A stretch of 64,000 nt of DNA from CALZJC01 sp963781065 (lineage in GTDB: Bacteria > Acidobacteriota > Thermoanaerobaculia > Multivoradales > JAHEKO01), in contig CAWAET010000009.1 in assembly GCA_963781065.1 (NCBI GenBank), positions 62,001 through 126,000 on the forward strand, in the 5' to 3' direction. Shown in pieces: positions 34,278-42,604 of this stretch; the stretch's first letter is position 1; each line of letters opens with the position of its first letter. Under the pieces are notes generated by a model. That model saw only the letters and a list, made by a program, of their open reading frames with translations, had not been told where the DNA came from and did not search any database. The position numbers were made by a program, and so were the translations under genes.

Positions 34278-35111
34278 ATGAACGCCCGCCTCGTCGCGGA
34301 GAAGCTCGCCGCCAGGACCACGCGATGGATCGGCGCCCGCTGGGGCGAGTCCTTTCCCGTCTACTGGGTCGCCGAATACCCCAAGTCCGGCGGGACCTGG
34401 TTGGCGCGCATGGTCGGCGACTATCTCCAGATCCCTTTTCCCCAGTTCAGCCGGCTGCCGCTCGCCGTCAGCTGCGTGGTCCAGGACTTCGGGCCCTACG
34501 ATTCCCGGCTGCGGCGCGTCTTGCACGTCTACCGCGACGGCCGGGACGTCCTGACGTCGCTCTATTTCGACCGGCTGCGCATCGCCCGGCACAGCGAGCG
34601 GCCGGGCAAGGCGCGTATCGCCAGGACCTACGAGAAGCTGCTGGGCAAGGGCTATGACCCGCGCGACATCGTTCGCCACCTGCCGCGGTTCATCGAGTAC
34701 GAGTTCGCCCATCCAGGGCGGGGAGCGCCGCTGAACTGGCGCGACCACATCGACAGCTGGACCGCCGGCCGGGGGACCGGGCACGTCGCCTATCTCAGCT
34801 ACGAGGAGCTGCGGCAGAACTGCGCCGCGACCCTGGGCCGGGCCATCCGGCAGCACACCGGCGAGCAGATCGACGACTGGCGGATCCGGCTGACGGTCGA
34901 GAAGTTCTCCATGAAGCGCCAGACCGGCCGCGAGCCCGGCGAGACCGACCCCAGCAGCCACATTCGCAAGGGAGTCAGCGGCGACTGGCGCAACTACTTC
35001 AGCCGCGAGGCGGCGGAGGTATTCGACCGCCTCGCCGGCGACACCCTGGTCGCCCTGGGCTACGAGGACGACCGGCGCTGGGCGGAGCGCTACGACTACC
35101 CGACGCCCTAG
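34278..35111 (+). CDS. PAPS-dependent sulfotransferase
   Basis: The 277-residue protein carries the PAPS-binding loop YPKSGGTW (34-41), the 3'-phosphate motif VYRDGRDVLTS and the C-terminal RKGVSGDWRNYF loop, all of the Sulfotransfer_1 family. The ATG at 34278 was chosen because the module A relic begins at the same codon; a TTG further upstream is open but non-conserved. It has no signal peptide, so sulfation would occur on the cytoplasmic side, probably on a lipid-linked glycan. Its TAG stop lies in an 18-base copy of the end of the 12.2-kb repeat element. Confidence 0.87.
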   Translation: MNARLVAEKLAARTTRWIGARWGESFPVYWVAEYPKSGGTWLARMVGDYLQIPFPQFSRLPLAVSCVVQDFGPYDSRLRRVLHVYRDGRDVLTSLYFDRLRIARHSERPGKARIARTYEKLLGKGYDPRDIVRHLPRFIEYEFAHPGRGAPLNWRDHIDSWTAGRGTGHVAYLSYEELRQNCAATLGRAIRQHTGEQIDDWRIRLTVEKFSMKRQTGREPGETDPSSHIRKGVSGDWRNYFSREAAEVFDRLAGDTLVALGYEDDRRWAERYDYPTP

Positions 35112-35124
35112 CAGCCCGTGGTAG
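35107..35124. repeat. 18-bp solo copy of the MITE-like element's end
   Basis: These 18 bases (CCTAGCAGCCCGTGGTAG) are identical to the reverse complement of 12516-12533, the right end of the element at 12195-12532. As at that element's left end, the CTAG contains the TAG stop codon of the preceding gene. Only the tip is present; the rest is unrelated or too diverged to see. Confidence 0.6.
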
Positions 35125-35163
35125 CGGCCGGTTACCACGACGAGACGCAGCTGCGACTCGTCG
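35117..35163. terminator. Two hairpins between convergent genes (bidirectional terminator)
   Basis: CGTGGTA (35117-35123) pairs with TACCACG (35133-35139). CGACGAG (35138-35144) pairs with CTCGTCG (35157-35163), and the palindrome CGCAGCTGCG sits inside. The hairpins sit between the sulfotransferase and aminotransferase 3' ends and could stop transcription both ways. No T tract is present. Confidence 0.4.
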
Positions 35164-35169
35164 CCGGGC

Positions 35170-36360
35170 TCAGCCGGTAGCGCGGTCGAAGAGCCGGCGC
35201 ACGGCCCCGGCGCGGCTCTCGACGGTGTCGGTCGACAGCGTCGGGTGGACCTGCAGCAACAGCGAGGTCTCGCCCAGTTCGCGCGCTCCCGGCAGGCGTT
35301 CCGGCGGTACGAAAGGACCCCCGGCGAACGCCTTCTCGCGGTAGATCTCCGGACACCAGCCGCTGATACAGGGAATCCCCAGGGCGTTGATCTCATCGAT
35401 CAGCCGGTCGCGGCTCCAGCCCGGCGCCAGCCGTTCGGGGCGGACGAAGAGCGAGAACTTGTAGAAGGCATGACGAGCGTAGTCGGCCTCGAACGGGATG
35501 CGCAGCAGCGGATGGTCGGCCAGGGCCCGATGCAGCAGCCGGGCGCGCTCGCGGCGCTTCTCCACCCAGTCGTCCAGCTTGCCGAGCTGCCGGCGGCCGA
35601 TGGCGGCCTGCATCTCGGTCAGCCGGTAGTTGGTGCCGACGCTCTCGTGCAGCCAGCGGAAGCCCGGGGGATGCTGGCGGCCGAAGACGGCCTCGTGGCT
35701 CTTGCCGTGGTCCTTGAACTCCCAGGCGCGCCGCCACAACGGGCGCTGGTTGGTCAGCAGCATGCCGCCCTCGCCGCCGGTGGTCATGATCTTGTCCTGG
35801 CAGAACGAGAAGCAGCCGACGTCGCCGAGGGCGCCCACGGGCCGCCCCTTGTAGCGGGCGCCGTGCGCCTGGGCGCAGTCCTCGATCAGCGACACTTCGC
35901 GCTCCCGGACCAGCTCCAGCAGAGGGTCCATGTCGCAGGGGTGTCCCCCCAGGTGAACGCAGATCACCGCCCGGGTCCGGTCGGTGAGCACCGCCTCGAC
36001 GCTGGCCGCGGTCAGGTTCTGGGTGTCCCGGTCGACGTCGGCGAAGACCGGCCTGCCGCCGGCCAGGGGAACGACCGAAGCGGTGGCGAAGAAGGAGCGC
36101 GCCGGCACCACTACCTCGTCGCCCGGCTCGAGCCCGATGGCGTGCAGCGCCAGCTGCAGAGCGAGGGTGCCGTTGGCCAGCGCGATGGCGTGCTCGCCGC
36201 CGAACGCCCGCGCGAACTCCTCTTCGAACCGGCGGTTCTCGTCCCCCGTCCAGTAGTTGATCGCACCCCCACGCAGGACGGCGACGACGGCGTCGATCTC
36301 GTCCTCCTCGATGAACGGCCAGCGCTGCGGATCGCGGTTGATATCGTCCTCTTTTCGCAC
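35170..36360 (-). CDS. DegT/DnrJ/EryC1/StrS family sugar aminotransferase
   Basis: The 396-residue PLP enzyme has the expected motifs. These are LANGTLALQLAL for phosphate binding, IEDCAQAHGARYKG, and FSFCQDKIMTTGGEGG with the Schiff-base Lys190. The conserved EFKDHGKS follows. The family transfers an amino group from glutamate to 4-keto or 3-keto nucleotide sugars. It could use the keto sugar made by the CapD-type dehydratase at 26350 or another module B intermediate. The GTG start lies 19 bp from the divergent WbuB-like gene. It is encoded opposite to its neighbours, so it may have its own regulation. Confidence 0.88.
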   Translation of the reverse strand: MRKEDDINRDPQRWPFIEEDEIDAVVAVLRGGAINYWTGDENRRFEEEFARAFGGEHAIALANGTLALQLALHAIGLEPGDEVVVPARSFFATASVVPLAGGRPVFADVDRDTQNLTAASVEAVLTDRTRAVICVHLGGHPCDMDPLLELVREREVSLIEDCAQAHGARYKGRPVGALGDVGCFSFCQDKIMTTGGEGGMLLTNQRPLWRRAWEFKDHGKSHEAVFGRQHPPGFRWLHESVGTNYRLTEMQAAIGRRQLGKLDDWVEKRRERARLLHRALADHPLLRIPFEADYARHAFYKFSLFVRPERLAPGWSRDRLIDEINALGIPCISGWCPEIYREKAFAGGPFVPPERLPGARELGETSLLLQVHPTLSTDTVESRAGAVRRLFDRATG

Positions 36361-36379
36361 CGCCGCATTGTATCGCTCA

Positions 36380-37633
36380 ATGAGAATCCTCCTCCTCTCG
36401 CAGTTCTACTGGCCGGAGGTCCGGACCGCGCCCACCAACCTGGCCGCGGCGGCCCGGTTTCTCAGCCTGCGTGGGCATCAGGTGCAGGTTCTCACCGGCT
36501 TTCCGTGCCACCCGTTCGGTCGGGTCTACGACGGCTACCGGCTGCGCTGGAGGCAGTGGGAGGCGGTGGATGGGGTGAGCATCCTGCGGGTGCCGCTGTA
36601 CCCCGACCACAGCATGTCGGCCGCCAAGCGGGCGCTCAACTACTCGACGTTCGCCCTCTCCGCGGCCTCCCTCGGCGCCTGGCTGACGCGCCGCTTCGAC
36701 GCCGATGTCATCCTGGTCTATATGCCGCCGCTGACCAACTGGCTGCCCATCCGCGCCCTCGGGATCCTCCACCGCGCGCCGGTGGTCAGTTGGATGAGCG
36801 ACCTGTGGCCCGAGGGGTTGATCGCCGCCGGGGCGCGGATCGGCCCCTGGCTGGCGCGATCGATCGGCGTTCTCGAGCGGGCGGTCTATCGCCGGTCCCA
36901 CCGGATCTGCCTCAACTCGCCGGGCATGCGGCGACGGCTGGAGGCCAAGGGCGTCGCGCCCGAGAAGCTGGAGCTGCTCGGTGATTGGGCCGACGAGACC
37001 GTCTTCTTCCCCGCCGACCCCGAGCCGGAGCTGGCTCGCGAGCACGGGCTCGAAGGCAAGTTCAACGTCATCTACGCCGGGAACCTGGGCCCCGCCCAGG
37101 GGCTCGACACCGCCCTCGAGGCGGCCGCGCTGCTGTCGGACCTGGACGACCTGCAGCTGGTGTTCCTCGGCGACGGCGAGGACCAGGCCCGGCTCCAACG
37201 GATCGCCGGGGAGCGCGCCCTGGCCAACGTGCGCTTCATCCCGCGCCAGCCGATGACCGAGATGCACCGCTACCTGGCGCTTGCCGAGGTGTTGCTGATG
37301 CACCTGAATCCCGACCCGATGTTCGAATCCCAGATCCCCTCGAAGCTGATGGCCTACATGGCCTGCGCCAAGCCGATCCTGTGCGGCGTCGCCGGTGATT
37401 CGGCCGACGTGGTCGGCGAGGCCGACGCTGGCCTCTGCAGCGCACCGGGCGACGCGCAGTCGATGGCGCAGGCGCTGCGCGCGCTGCACGCGATGGCGCC
37501 GGCCGAGCGGCGCCGTCTGGCCGAGAACGGCCGCCGGAGCTATCTGCGGCGGTTCACCCGCGCCGTCTTGCTGGACCGGCTCGAGGAGATCCTGGCAGAC
37601 GCCGCCGGCAGCGGCGATTCTCCCCCGAGCTAG
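36380..37633 (+). CDS. WbuB-like glycosyltransferase family 4
   Basis: The 417-residue protein opens MRILLLSQFYWPEVRTAP and has VLTGFPCHPFGRVYDGYR, the usual start of WbuB-like enzymes. The donor domain has YAGNLGPAQGLDTAL and SKLMAYMACAKPIL. WbuB proteins are associated with transfer of N-acetyl-L-fucosamine in O-antigen loci. The FnlABC-like genes of this module make just such a donor. There is no clear Shine-Dalgarno before the ATG. The next gene begins 2 nt after the stop. Confidence 0.85.
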   Translation: MRILLLSQFYWPEVRTAPTNLAAAARFLSLRGHQVQVLTGFPCHPFGRVYDGYRLRWRQWEAVDGVSILRVPLYPDHSMSAAKRALNYSTFALSAASLGAWLTRRFDADVILVYMPPLTNWLPIRALGILHRAPVVSWMSDLWPEGLIAAGARIGPWLARSIGVLERAVYRRSHRICLNSPGMRRRLEAKGVAPEKLELLGDWADETVFFPADPEPELAREHGLEGKFNVIYAGNLGPAQGLDTALEAAALLSDLDDLQLVFLGDGEDQARLQRIAGERALANVRFIPRQPMTEMHRYLALAEVLLMHLNPDPMFESQIPSKLMAYMACAKPILCGVAGDSADVVGEADAGLCSAPGDAQSMAQALRALHAMAPAERRRLAENGRRSYLRRFTRAVLLDRLEEILADAAGSGDSPPS

Positions 37634-37635
37634 CG

Positions 37636-38508
37636 ATGGCCGACTCCATCAAGGTTGTCGTCATCGGCGCGCCGCGGTCCGGCACCAACATGCTGCGCGA
37701 CGTGATCTGCCGCCTGCCGGGCTTCGCCACCTGGCCGTGCGACGAGATCAACTACATCTGGCGACACGGCAACGCCCGGTGGCCATCGGACGCCCTCCCG
37801 GCGGAGTTGGCGACCCCACGGGTGCGCCGGTTCATCAATCGGCAGTTCGACCGCCAGGCCCGGGCCGGCGGCGCCCGCCACCTGGTCGAGAAGACCTGCG
37901 CCAACTCGCTGCGGGTGCCGTTTGTCGACCGGGTGCTGCCTGACGCCCGCTACCTGTTCATCCATCGCCAGCCGCTCGACGCCGTCGCCTCGGCCGTCAA
38001 GCGCTGGCAGGCGCCGTTCGAGCTGGCCTATACCCTGCGCAAGGCGCGCTTCGTGCCGCCCTCGGACGTGCCCTACTACGGCTGGCGCCTGCTGCGGAAC
38101 CGGGTCCACCGCCTGCTCTCCGGCGAGCGCCGGCTGGCTTCCTGGGGACCGCGGCTCGATTCGATGGACTCGCTCGTGGCGGGCCACCCGCTGCCCGAGA
38201 TCTGCGCACTGCAGTGGAACGCCTGCGTCGTGGGGGCCGCCACCGCCCTGGCGGCTCTGGCTCCGGACCGGGTGCACGCGCTGGCCTACGAGGAGTTCGT
38301 CTCCGCGCCGGTGGCGGGACTGGCCGCGGTCTGCCGCTTTCTCGGCGCCGCGGCGACGCCGCCGGCGCTCGAGAAGGCGGTCGCCAGAGTCTCGGACCGC
38401 AGCGTCGGCAAGGGCGCGCGGGAAATGGAGCCGGCGACCCGACGGCAGCTCGAGCCAATCGTCGAGCCCGGGCGCCAGGCGCTCGCTCGCTGGCAGGGCC
38501 CGCTCTAG
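37636..38508 (+). CDS. Sulfotransferase family protein
   Basis: A 290-residue P-loop protein with the PAPS-type loop VIGAPRSGTNML (10-20), the 3'-phosphate-like LFIHRQPLDAVASAVKRW and LAYEEFVSAP in the usual C-terminal place. These fit the Sulfotransfer_3-like group. It is coupled to the WbuB-like gene (2-nt gap). It differs in sequence from the sulfotransferase at 34278, so two positions of the glycan may be sulfated. The stop overlaps the stop of the convergent Wzz-like gene in a CTAG. The substrate is unproven. Confidence 0.8.
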   Translation: MADSIKVVVIGAPRSGTNMLRDVICRLPGFATWPCDEINYIWRHGNARWPSDALPAELATPRVRRFINRQFDRQARAGGARHLVEKTCANSLRVPFVDRVLPDARYLFIHRQPLDAVASAVKRWQAPFELAYTLRKARFVPPSDVPYYGWRLLRNRVHRLLSGERRLASWGPRLDSMDSLVAGHPLPEICALQWNACVVGAATALAALAPDRVHALAYEEFVSAPVAGLAAVCRFLGAAATPPALEKAVARVSDRSVGKGAREMEPATRRQLEPIVEPGRQALARWQGPL

Positions 38509-39911
38509 CCCGCCGAGCCCGGCGAGCCCGCCGAGTCCGCCGAGCGGAACAGAGCGATCATCAGGCCCAGCAACCCGCCCAGGAACCCGGCCACCGCGAC
38601 CTTGATGACCATCTGCCGCGACACGGGAGTCTGCGGCGCCGAGGCCGCTACCGCCAACTTGATCACTTCCACGTCATCGAGAACGCGCGACACCACCGCT
38701 CGGTTGAGCTGCCCCGACAACTCCGCCGCCAGCCCGCTGAGCTGATCCTGTCGGCGCTCGTGCTCGTCGCGAACCCGCTTCTCCTCGAGCATCAGGTCCT
38801 CGAGCGCCCTGCCGCGGCTCAGCTTGAGGAACCGCACCTCCATTTCGCTCTCGACGCGCACCGCCAGCAGGCCGGCGGCGCGCTCGAGCTGGATTCTCTC
38901 CAGCTCGGCCAGGGCGATGGCAACCTTGCCGGGCTCCGCGGGCCCGAGGCTCTTCAGCTCGCTCTCCAGCTCGAGCGCCTTCAGGGTCAGCTGATCGTAG
39001 AGCGGGTTGAGCTCCTCGCTGACCAGGGTGGCGTCCAGGCGGCTCACCGTTCGGCCCTCGGCCAGCACTTCGGACAGGGTCTCGTCGCTGGCGGCCTTCT
39101 CGAGGGTCAACACCTGCGGCGTCCGGGCCAGCTGCGCCCGCACCGAGATGATCTCCTCCAAACGGGATCGGATCGCCGCGCCGGTGCGGTCCGGGCCGAC
39201 GGGCAGCAGCCGCCGGACCGCCTCGACCATGAGCTCGCGGGTGGCAGTGCTGTATTGGGCGAGCCGTTCAGCGGCCTTCTTCTTGGCGGCGGAGATCCGC
39301 TGGTCCCAGCTGATGGTGATCTTCTCTTCGCGCTGACCGATCTCTTCGAGCTGCAGCGAAAGCTCTTCCGCGGCGCTCTCGAGCGCGACGTTGGTCGGGT
39401 CGAGATGCGAGCCGAGCAGGCGCTCGGAGCCGGCAGCGGTGCCGCGGAACAGCGTCCGGCTCTCCTCGACGACCTGGCTCGCCCAGGCGTTGACAATGGC
39501 GGCGGCAGTCTCGGGGTCACGGTGACGCCCCACCAGGATGAGGAACGAGGGCTGCGCGCCCATCGCCTCGGCGCGCTGTGGCGGCACCCGTGCGTCCAAC
39601 GCGTCGCCGAGCCTGAGCACCTCGTCGGAGGGCAGGATGCCCTGCGCGATCAAGGCCTCCGTGGTCCGCTGGACAACGCTCTCGCTGGTGGCGAGCAGCC
39701 GGTAGAGCCCGGCATTCGTCGACGTGCCTTTGGAGCCCTGGGTCAGCGGCGTGATCAACAGTTTGGCGTCGGCCTGATACAAGTTCGGAACAAGGAAGCT
39801 CAGCGCCGCGGCCGCGATGACCGCCGCCACCACGGCGAGCCCCGCGATCAGCTTCCAGCTTCGCCACAGGAGGTCTTTGATCTCAGTGAACCCGATCTCT
39901 TCCGCTGCCAT
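38505..39911 (-). CDS. Wzz/chain-length-determinant-like polysaccharide co-polymerase
   Basis: The 468-residue protein has two membrane helices, at about 22-45 and near the C-terminus (VAVAGFLGGLLGLMIAL). The long periplasmic part between them is helical and charged, the layout of Wzz/PCP proteins. The N-terminal EIKDLLWRSWKLIAG and the PNLYQADAKLLITP strand after the first helix are typical. The cytoplasmic tyrosine-kinase domain of PCP-2a proteins is absent. The ATG at 39911 follows GAGAGG and gives a standard start. The tail has a 9-bp repeat encoding Ser/Gly/Ala. It should set chain length with the polymerase encoded next to it. Confidence 0.85.
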   Translation of the reverse strand: MAAEEIGFTEIKDLLWRSWKLIAGLAVVAAVIAAAALSFLVPNLYQADAKLLITPLTQGSKGTSTNAGLYRLLATSESVVQRTTEALIAQGILPSDEVLRLGDALDARVPPQRAEAMGAQPSFLILVGRHRDPETAAAIVNAWASQVVEESRTLFRGTAAGSERLLGSHLDPTNVALESAAEELSLQLEEIGQREEKITISWDQRISAAKKKAAERLAQYSTATRELMVEAVRRLLPVGPDRTGAAIRSRLEEIISVRAQLARTPQVLTLEKAASDETLSEVLAEGRTVSRLDATLVSEELNPLYDQLTLKALELESELKSLGPAEPGKVAIALAELERIQLERAAGLLAVRVESEMEVRFLKLSRGRALEDLMLEEKRVRDEHERRQDQLSGLAAELSGQLNRAVVSRVLDDVEVIKLAVAASAPQTPVSRQMVIKVAVAGFLGGLLGLMIALFRSADSAGSPGSAG

Positions 39912-39961
39912 CGTTGCTGCCTCTCTGCCAGATGCGCCCGCCACCGCCAGCGCTGGGTATG

Positions 39962-41494
39962 TTACGCCGGCTGGCGCTCGGACGCCCCCGCGGGCGGCGT
40001 CGTTGCGCTACCGGCCGCGCCCCGTGCCGGCCTGCCCAGGCACAGGACCAGGGCGAGCGTCAGCGGGATCATCTCCTGGAACATTCGGATCGCGCTGCCG
40101 GAAACGGAAGCGGACAGCATGCCAAGCGCCAGACGCGTCGACAGGAACGCGAAGATGAGCACGACCGCCGGGCTCGGCAAGCGCGGCTGCAGGGTCGCGT
40201 ACAAGGAGCGCAGGGCGAAGCCGGCGACGATCATGCCGACCAGAACCCCCAGAATCCCGAAGTTCAGGTACAGCTCGGCGATGATCCCCGGCGGCACTCC
40301 GCTCATCCACGGGGTGCCGAAGATCACCGCCAGATCGCCGCCGGCCCCGATGCGGGGCTTCCCCGGCCACCAGGCGCGAGGGACGGGCGCCACCAGCCAG
40401 GTCACCAGCGTCCTGCCGTACTGGTAATCGACCAGCTCCGGCACGCCATCGAGGACGTGGGCGGTCTTGGACAGATCGAGGAAATGCCGCCCGCCGATGG
40501 TCGATTCCATCAGCCCGCTGACCCCCACGTGATCGCGGATCCCGGCCCAGTCCGAGCGGTCGCGGCGAAACGCCAGCATCGAGCCGAAAAGCACCAGCGT
40601 CACGGTCGCCACCGCGAAGGCCCTCTTCAGCGTCGGCTCGCCGCGCAGGTACAGCCAGACTACGCCCACCCGGAGGATCAGGTACATGACCCCCTCGCGG
40701 CTGCTGACGAAGAACGGGAAGGCGGCGGCGCCGAGGCCGAACAGGACGATGACCAGCCCCATGCCCGACCGGAGGCGGCGGCCGGTCGCGGCCCAGCGGG
40801 CGAAGAGCAGGAAGAAGGCCGTCTCCAGCAGCAGCGATCCCCAGCGCAGATATCCGTGCACCAGGAAGGACTGCGAGGCCCGGTCGAGCACCAGCCGCTT
40901 GCTGGAGAAGGCCGCCAGGCTGTCGAGCGAGATGTCGAACCGCGACGCGAAGGCGAGAAAGGCGAACATGCCGGTGACGGCCAGCATCCCGACGACACCG
41001 TAGAGGCGCCGCACGTTCGGCTCTCCGGTCTCGAGGCGATCCAGCAGGGGGAGGCGCCAACGCAGGTTGCCGCTCAGATACCCGAACGAGAAGCACAACA
41101 GGCCCAGGGCCATCAGCAGGGTAGCCGGCAGCAGCTCCTCGACGCTCTTGCCGAGCAGCAGGAAAGAGACCCTCCGCGCGGGGCCCAGGATGAGGTAGAA
41201 GGCCTTGCCCGTGACGCCCACCGCCACGATCAGGACGACGAACCAGATCGGCTCGGCCAGGTCCTTGCCCCGCCCCAGCGCGATCGGCAGGGCGGTCACC
41301 AACAGGGCGCAGGTGGCGGTGAGGCAGACCAGCCCCTTGGTCTCGCCGAACTGGTCCCAGATCGCCAGCGAAAACAGAAGCGCCGACGCGATGACGACGA
41401 ACAGGCCGAGCCGAACGATGTTGCCGAGGGTCAGCCGGGATCCGCCGATCGCCGCCGGCAGCCTCTCAGAAAGAGTTGCGCCAGACGTTCGCAT
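39962..41494 (-). CDS. Wzy-type polysaccharide polymerase (O-antigen polymerase-like)
   Basis: The 510-residue protein has about 12 membrane helices and a large loop near the C-terminus with VPRAWWPGKPRIGAG. The WPxKP motif is typical of exopolysaccharide polymerases. Other charged loop segments are SSREGVMYLI and RRDRSDWAG. The ATG overlaps the end of the upstream epimerase gene by 29 nt, so the genes are co-translated. It should join repeat units in the periplasm, with the Wzz-like partner next door. Wzy proteins are poorly conserved, so the call rests on topology, motif and context. Confidence 0.8.
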   Translation of the reverse strand: MRTSGATLSERLPAAIGGSRLTLGNIVRLGLFVVIASALLFSLAIWDQFGETKGLVCLTATCALLVTALPIALGRGKDLAEPIWFVVLIVAVGVTGKAFYLILGPARRVSFLLLGKSVEELLPATLLMALGLLCFSFGYLSGNLRWRLPLLDRLETGEPNVRRLYGVVGMLAVTGMFAFLAFASRFDISLDSLAAFSSKRLVLDRASQSFLVHGYLRWGSLLLETAFFLLFARWAATGRRLRSGMGLVIVLFGLGAAAFPFFVSSREGVMYLILRVGVVWLYLRGEPTLKRAFAVATVTLVLFGSMLAFRRDRSDWAGIRDHVGVSGLMESTIGGRHFLDLSKTAHVLDGVPELVDYQYGRTLVTWLVAPVPRAWWPGKPRIGAGGDLAVIFGTPWMSGVPPGIIAELYLNFGILGVLVGMIVAGFALRSLYATLQPRLPSPAVVLIFAFLSTRLALGMLSASVSGSAIRMFQEMIPLTLALVLCLGRPARGAAGSATTPPAGASERQPA

Positions 41495-42593
41495 TCACGT
41501 AGTCGACGTAGCTCAGGATCAGCCGAGCGACCTTGCGCGAGACGTTGTCGGCGAGATAGTCGTCGACCGCCCGCATGGGGCCCTCGCTGGACGTCGCCAT
41601 CTGAACCGCTTGGAGGACCCTCTCGGGGGCGAGGCCGCTCATGATCAGCGTCGCCTCGTCCATCCCCTCGGGTCGCTCATGCGCCTCGCGTAGCGTCACC
41701 GCCCGGAAGCCGAGCAGCGACGCTTCCTCGGTCAGCGAGCCGCTGTCGCTCAACACGCAACAGGCCGCCGACTGGAGCCGCACGTAGTCGAGAAACCCGA
41801 GCGGGTCGAGGAACCGGACCCCCTCCGGCGAGGCCGCCGCCGGGGCGAGGGCGGCGAGGCGTTTTCGCGTACGGGGGTGGGTCGAGAACAGGACCGGCCG
41901 CCGCCAGTGCCCGCTCACCGCTGCCAGCGCCTCGAGCAGACGGCCGAGCCGCGCCGGGTCGTCGACGTTCTCCTCGCGGTGAGCGCTGGCGACGAAGTAG
42001 GCCCCGGGCTCGACCTCGAGCTGATCGAGAATGGTCGAGCCCTCGATCCCCGGTCGGTAGTGATCCAGTACCTCCTTCATCGGCGAGCCGGTCTTGATGA
42101 CCCGTGCCGGGTCCAGGCCCTCGGCCAGCAGATAGCGCCGCGCGTGCTCGGTGTAGGTCAGGTTGACGTCACTGATGTGATCGACGATCTTGCGGTTGGT
42201 CTCTTCCGGAATCCGCTGGTCGAAGGAGCGGTTGCCCGCCTCCATGTGGAAGATCGGGATGCGCCGGCGCTTGGCGGCGATGGCCGCCAGGCAGCTGTTG
42301 GTGTCCCCCAGCAGAAGAACAGCGTCGGGGGCCTGCTCCGCCAGCACCCGATCCGAGCGCGAGATCACCTGGCCGATGGTCTCCGCCGCCGTCTCCCCGG
42401 CCGCCTCCAGGAAACGGTCCGGCCGCCGGATCTCCAGCTGCTCGAAAAAGACCTCGTTGAGCCCGTAGTCGTAGTTCTGCCCGGTGTGGACCAGCAGATG
42501 GTCGGTCAATCGATCCAGCTCGGCGATGACCCGCGAGAGCTTGATCAGCTCCGGCCGCGTGCCGACGATGGTGAGGACCTTGAGCCGCTGCAC
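41466..42593 (-). CDS. wecB: UDP-HexNAc 2-epimerase (WecB/FnlC family)
   Basis: The 375-residue protein has the family landmarks VLTIVGTRPELIKLS, VHTGQNYDYGLN, LLGDTNSCLAA, MEAGNRSFDQRIPEE and SDSGSLTEEA. It belongs to the non-hydrolysing 2-epimerases. It lies directly after a WbjB/FnlA-like and a WbjC/FnlB-like gene. In that trio the epimerase (FnlC/WbjD) does the last step to UDP-N-acetyl-L-fucosamine or the L-quinovosamine relative, so a FnlC role is more likely than plain UDP-ManNAc synthesis. The start is GTG and overlap at the 3' end couples it to the polymerase gene. Confidence 0.88.
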   Translation of the reverse strand: MQRLKVLTIVGTRPELIKLSRVIAELDRLTDHLLVHTGQNYDYGLNEVFFEQLEIRRPDRFLEAAGETAAETIGQVISRSDRVLAEQAPDAVLLLGDTNSCLAAIAAKRRRIPIFHMEAGNRSFDQRIPEETNRKIVDHISDVNLTYTEHARRYLLAEGLDPARVIKTGSPMKEVLDHYRPGIEGSTILDQLEVEPGAYFVASAHREENVDDPARLGRLLEALAAVSGHWRRPVLFSTHPRTRKRLAALAPAAASPEGVRFLDPLGFLDYVRLQSAACCVLSDSGSLTEEASLLGFRAVTLREAHERPEGMDEATLIMSGLAPERVLQAVQMATSSEGPMRAVDDYLADNVSRKVARLILSYVDYVNANVWRNSF

Positions 42594-42604
42594 GCTTCCG
42601 CCGC

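Noticed and set aside
37321..37335. GTTCGAATCC, resembling a tRNA T-loop.
   Set aside because: It lies inside the conserved donor domain of the WbuB-like gene, with no matching acceptor or anticodon arms around it.
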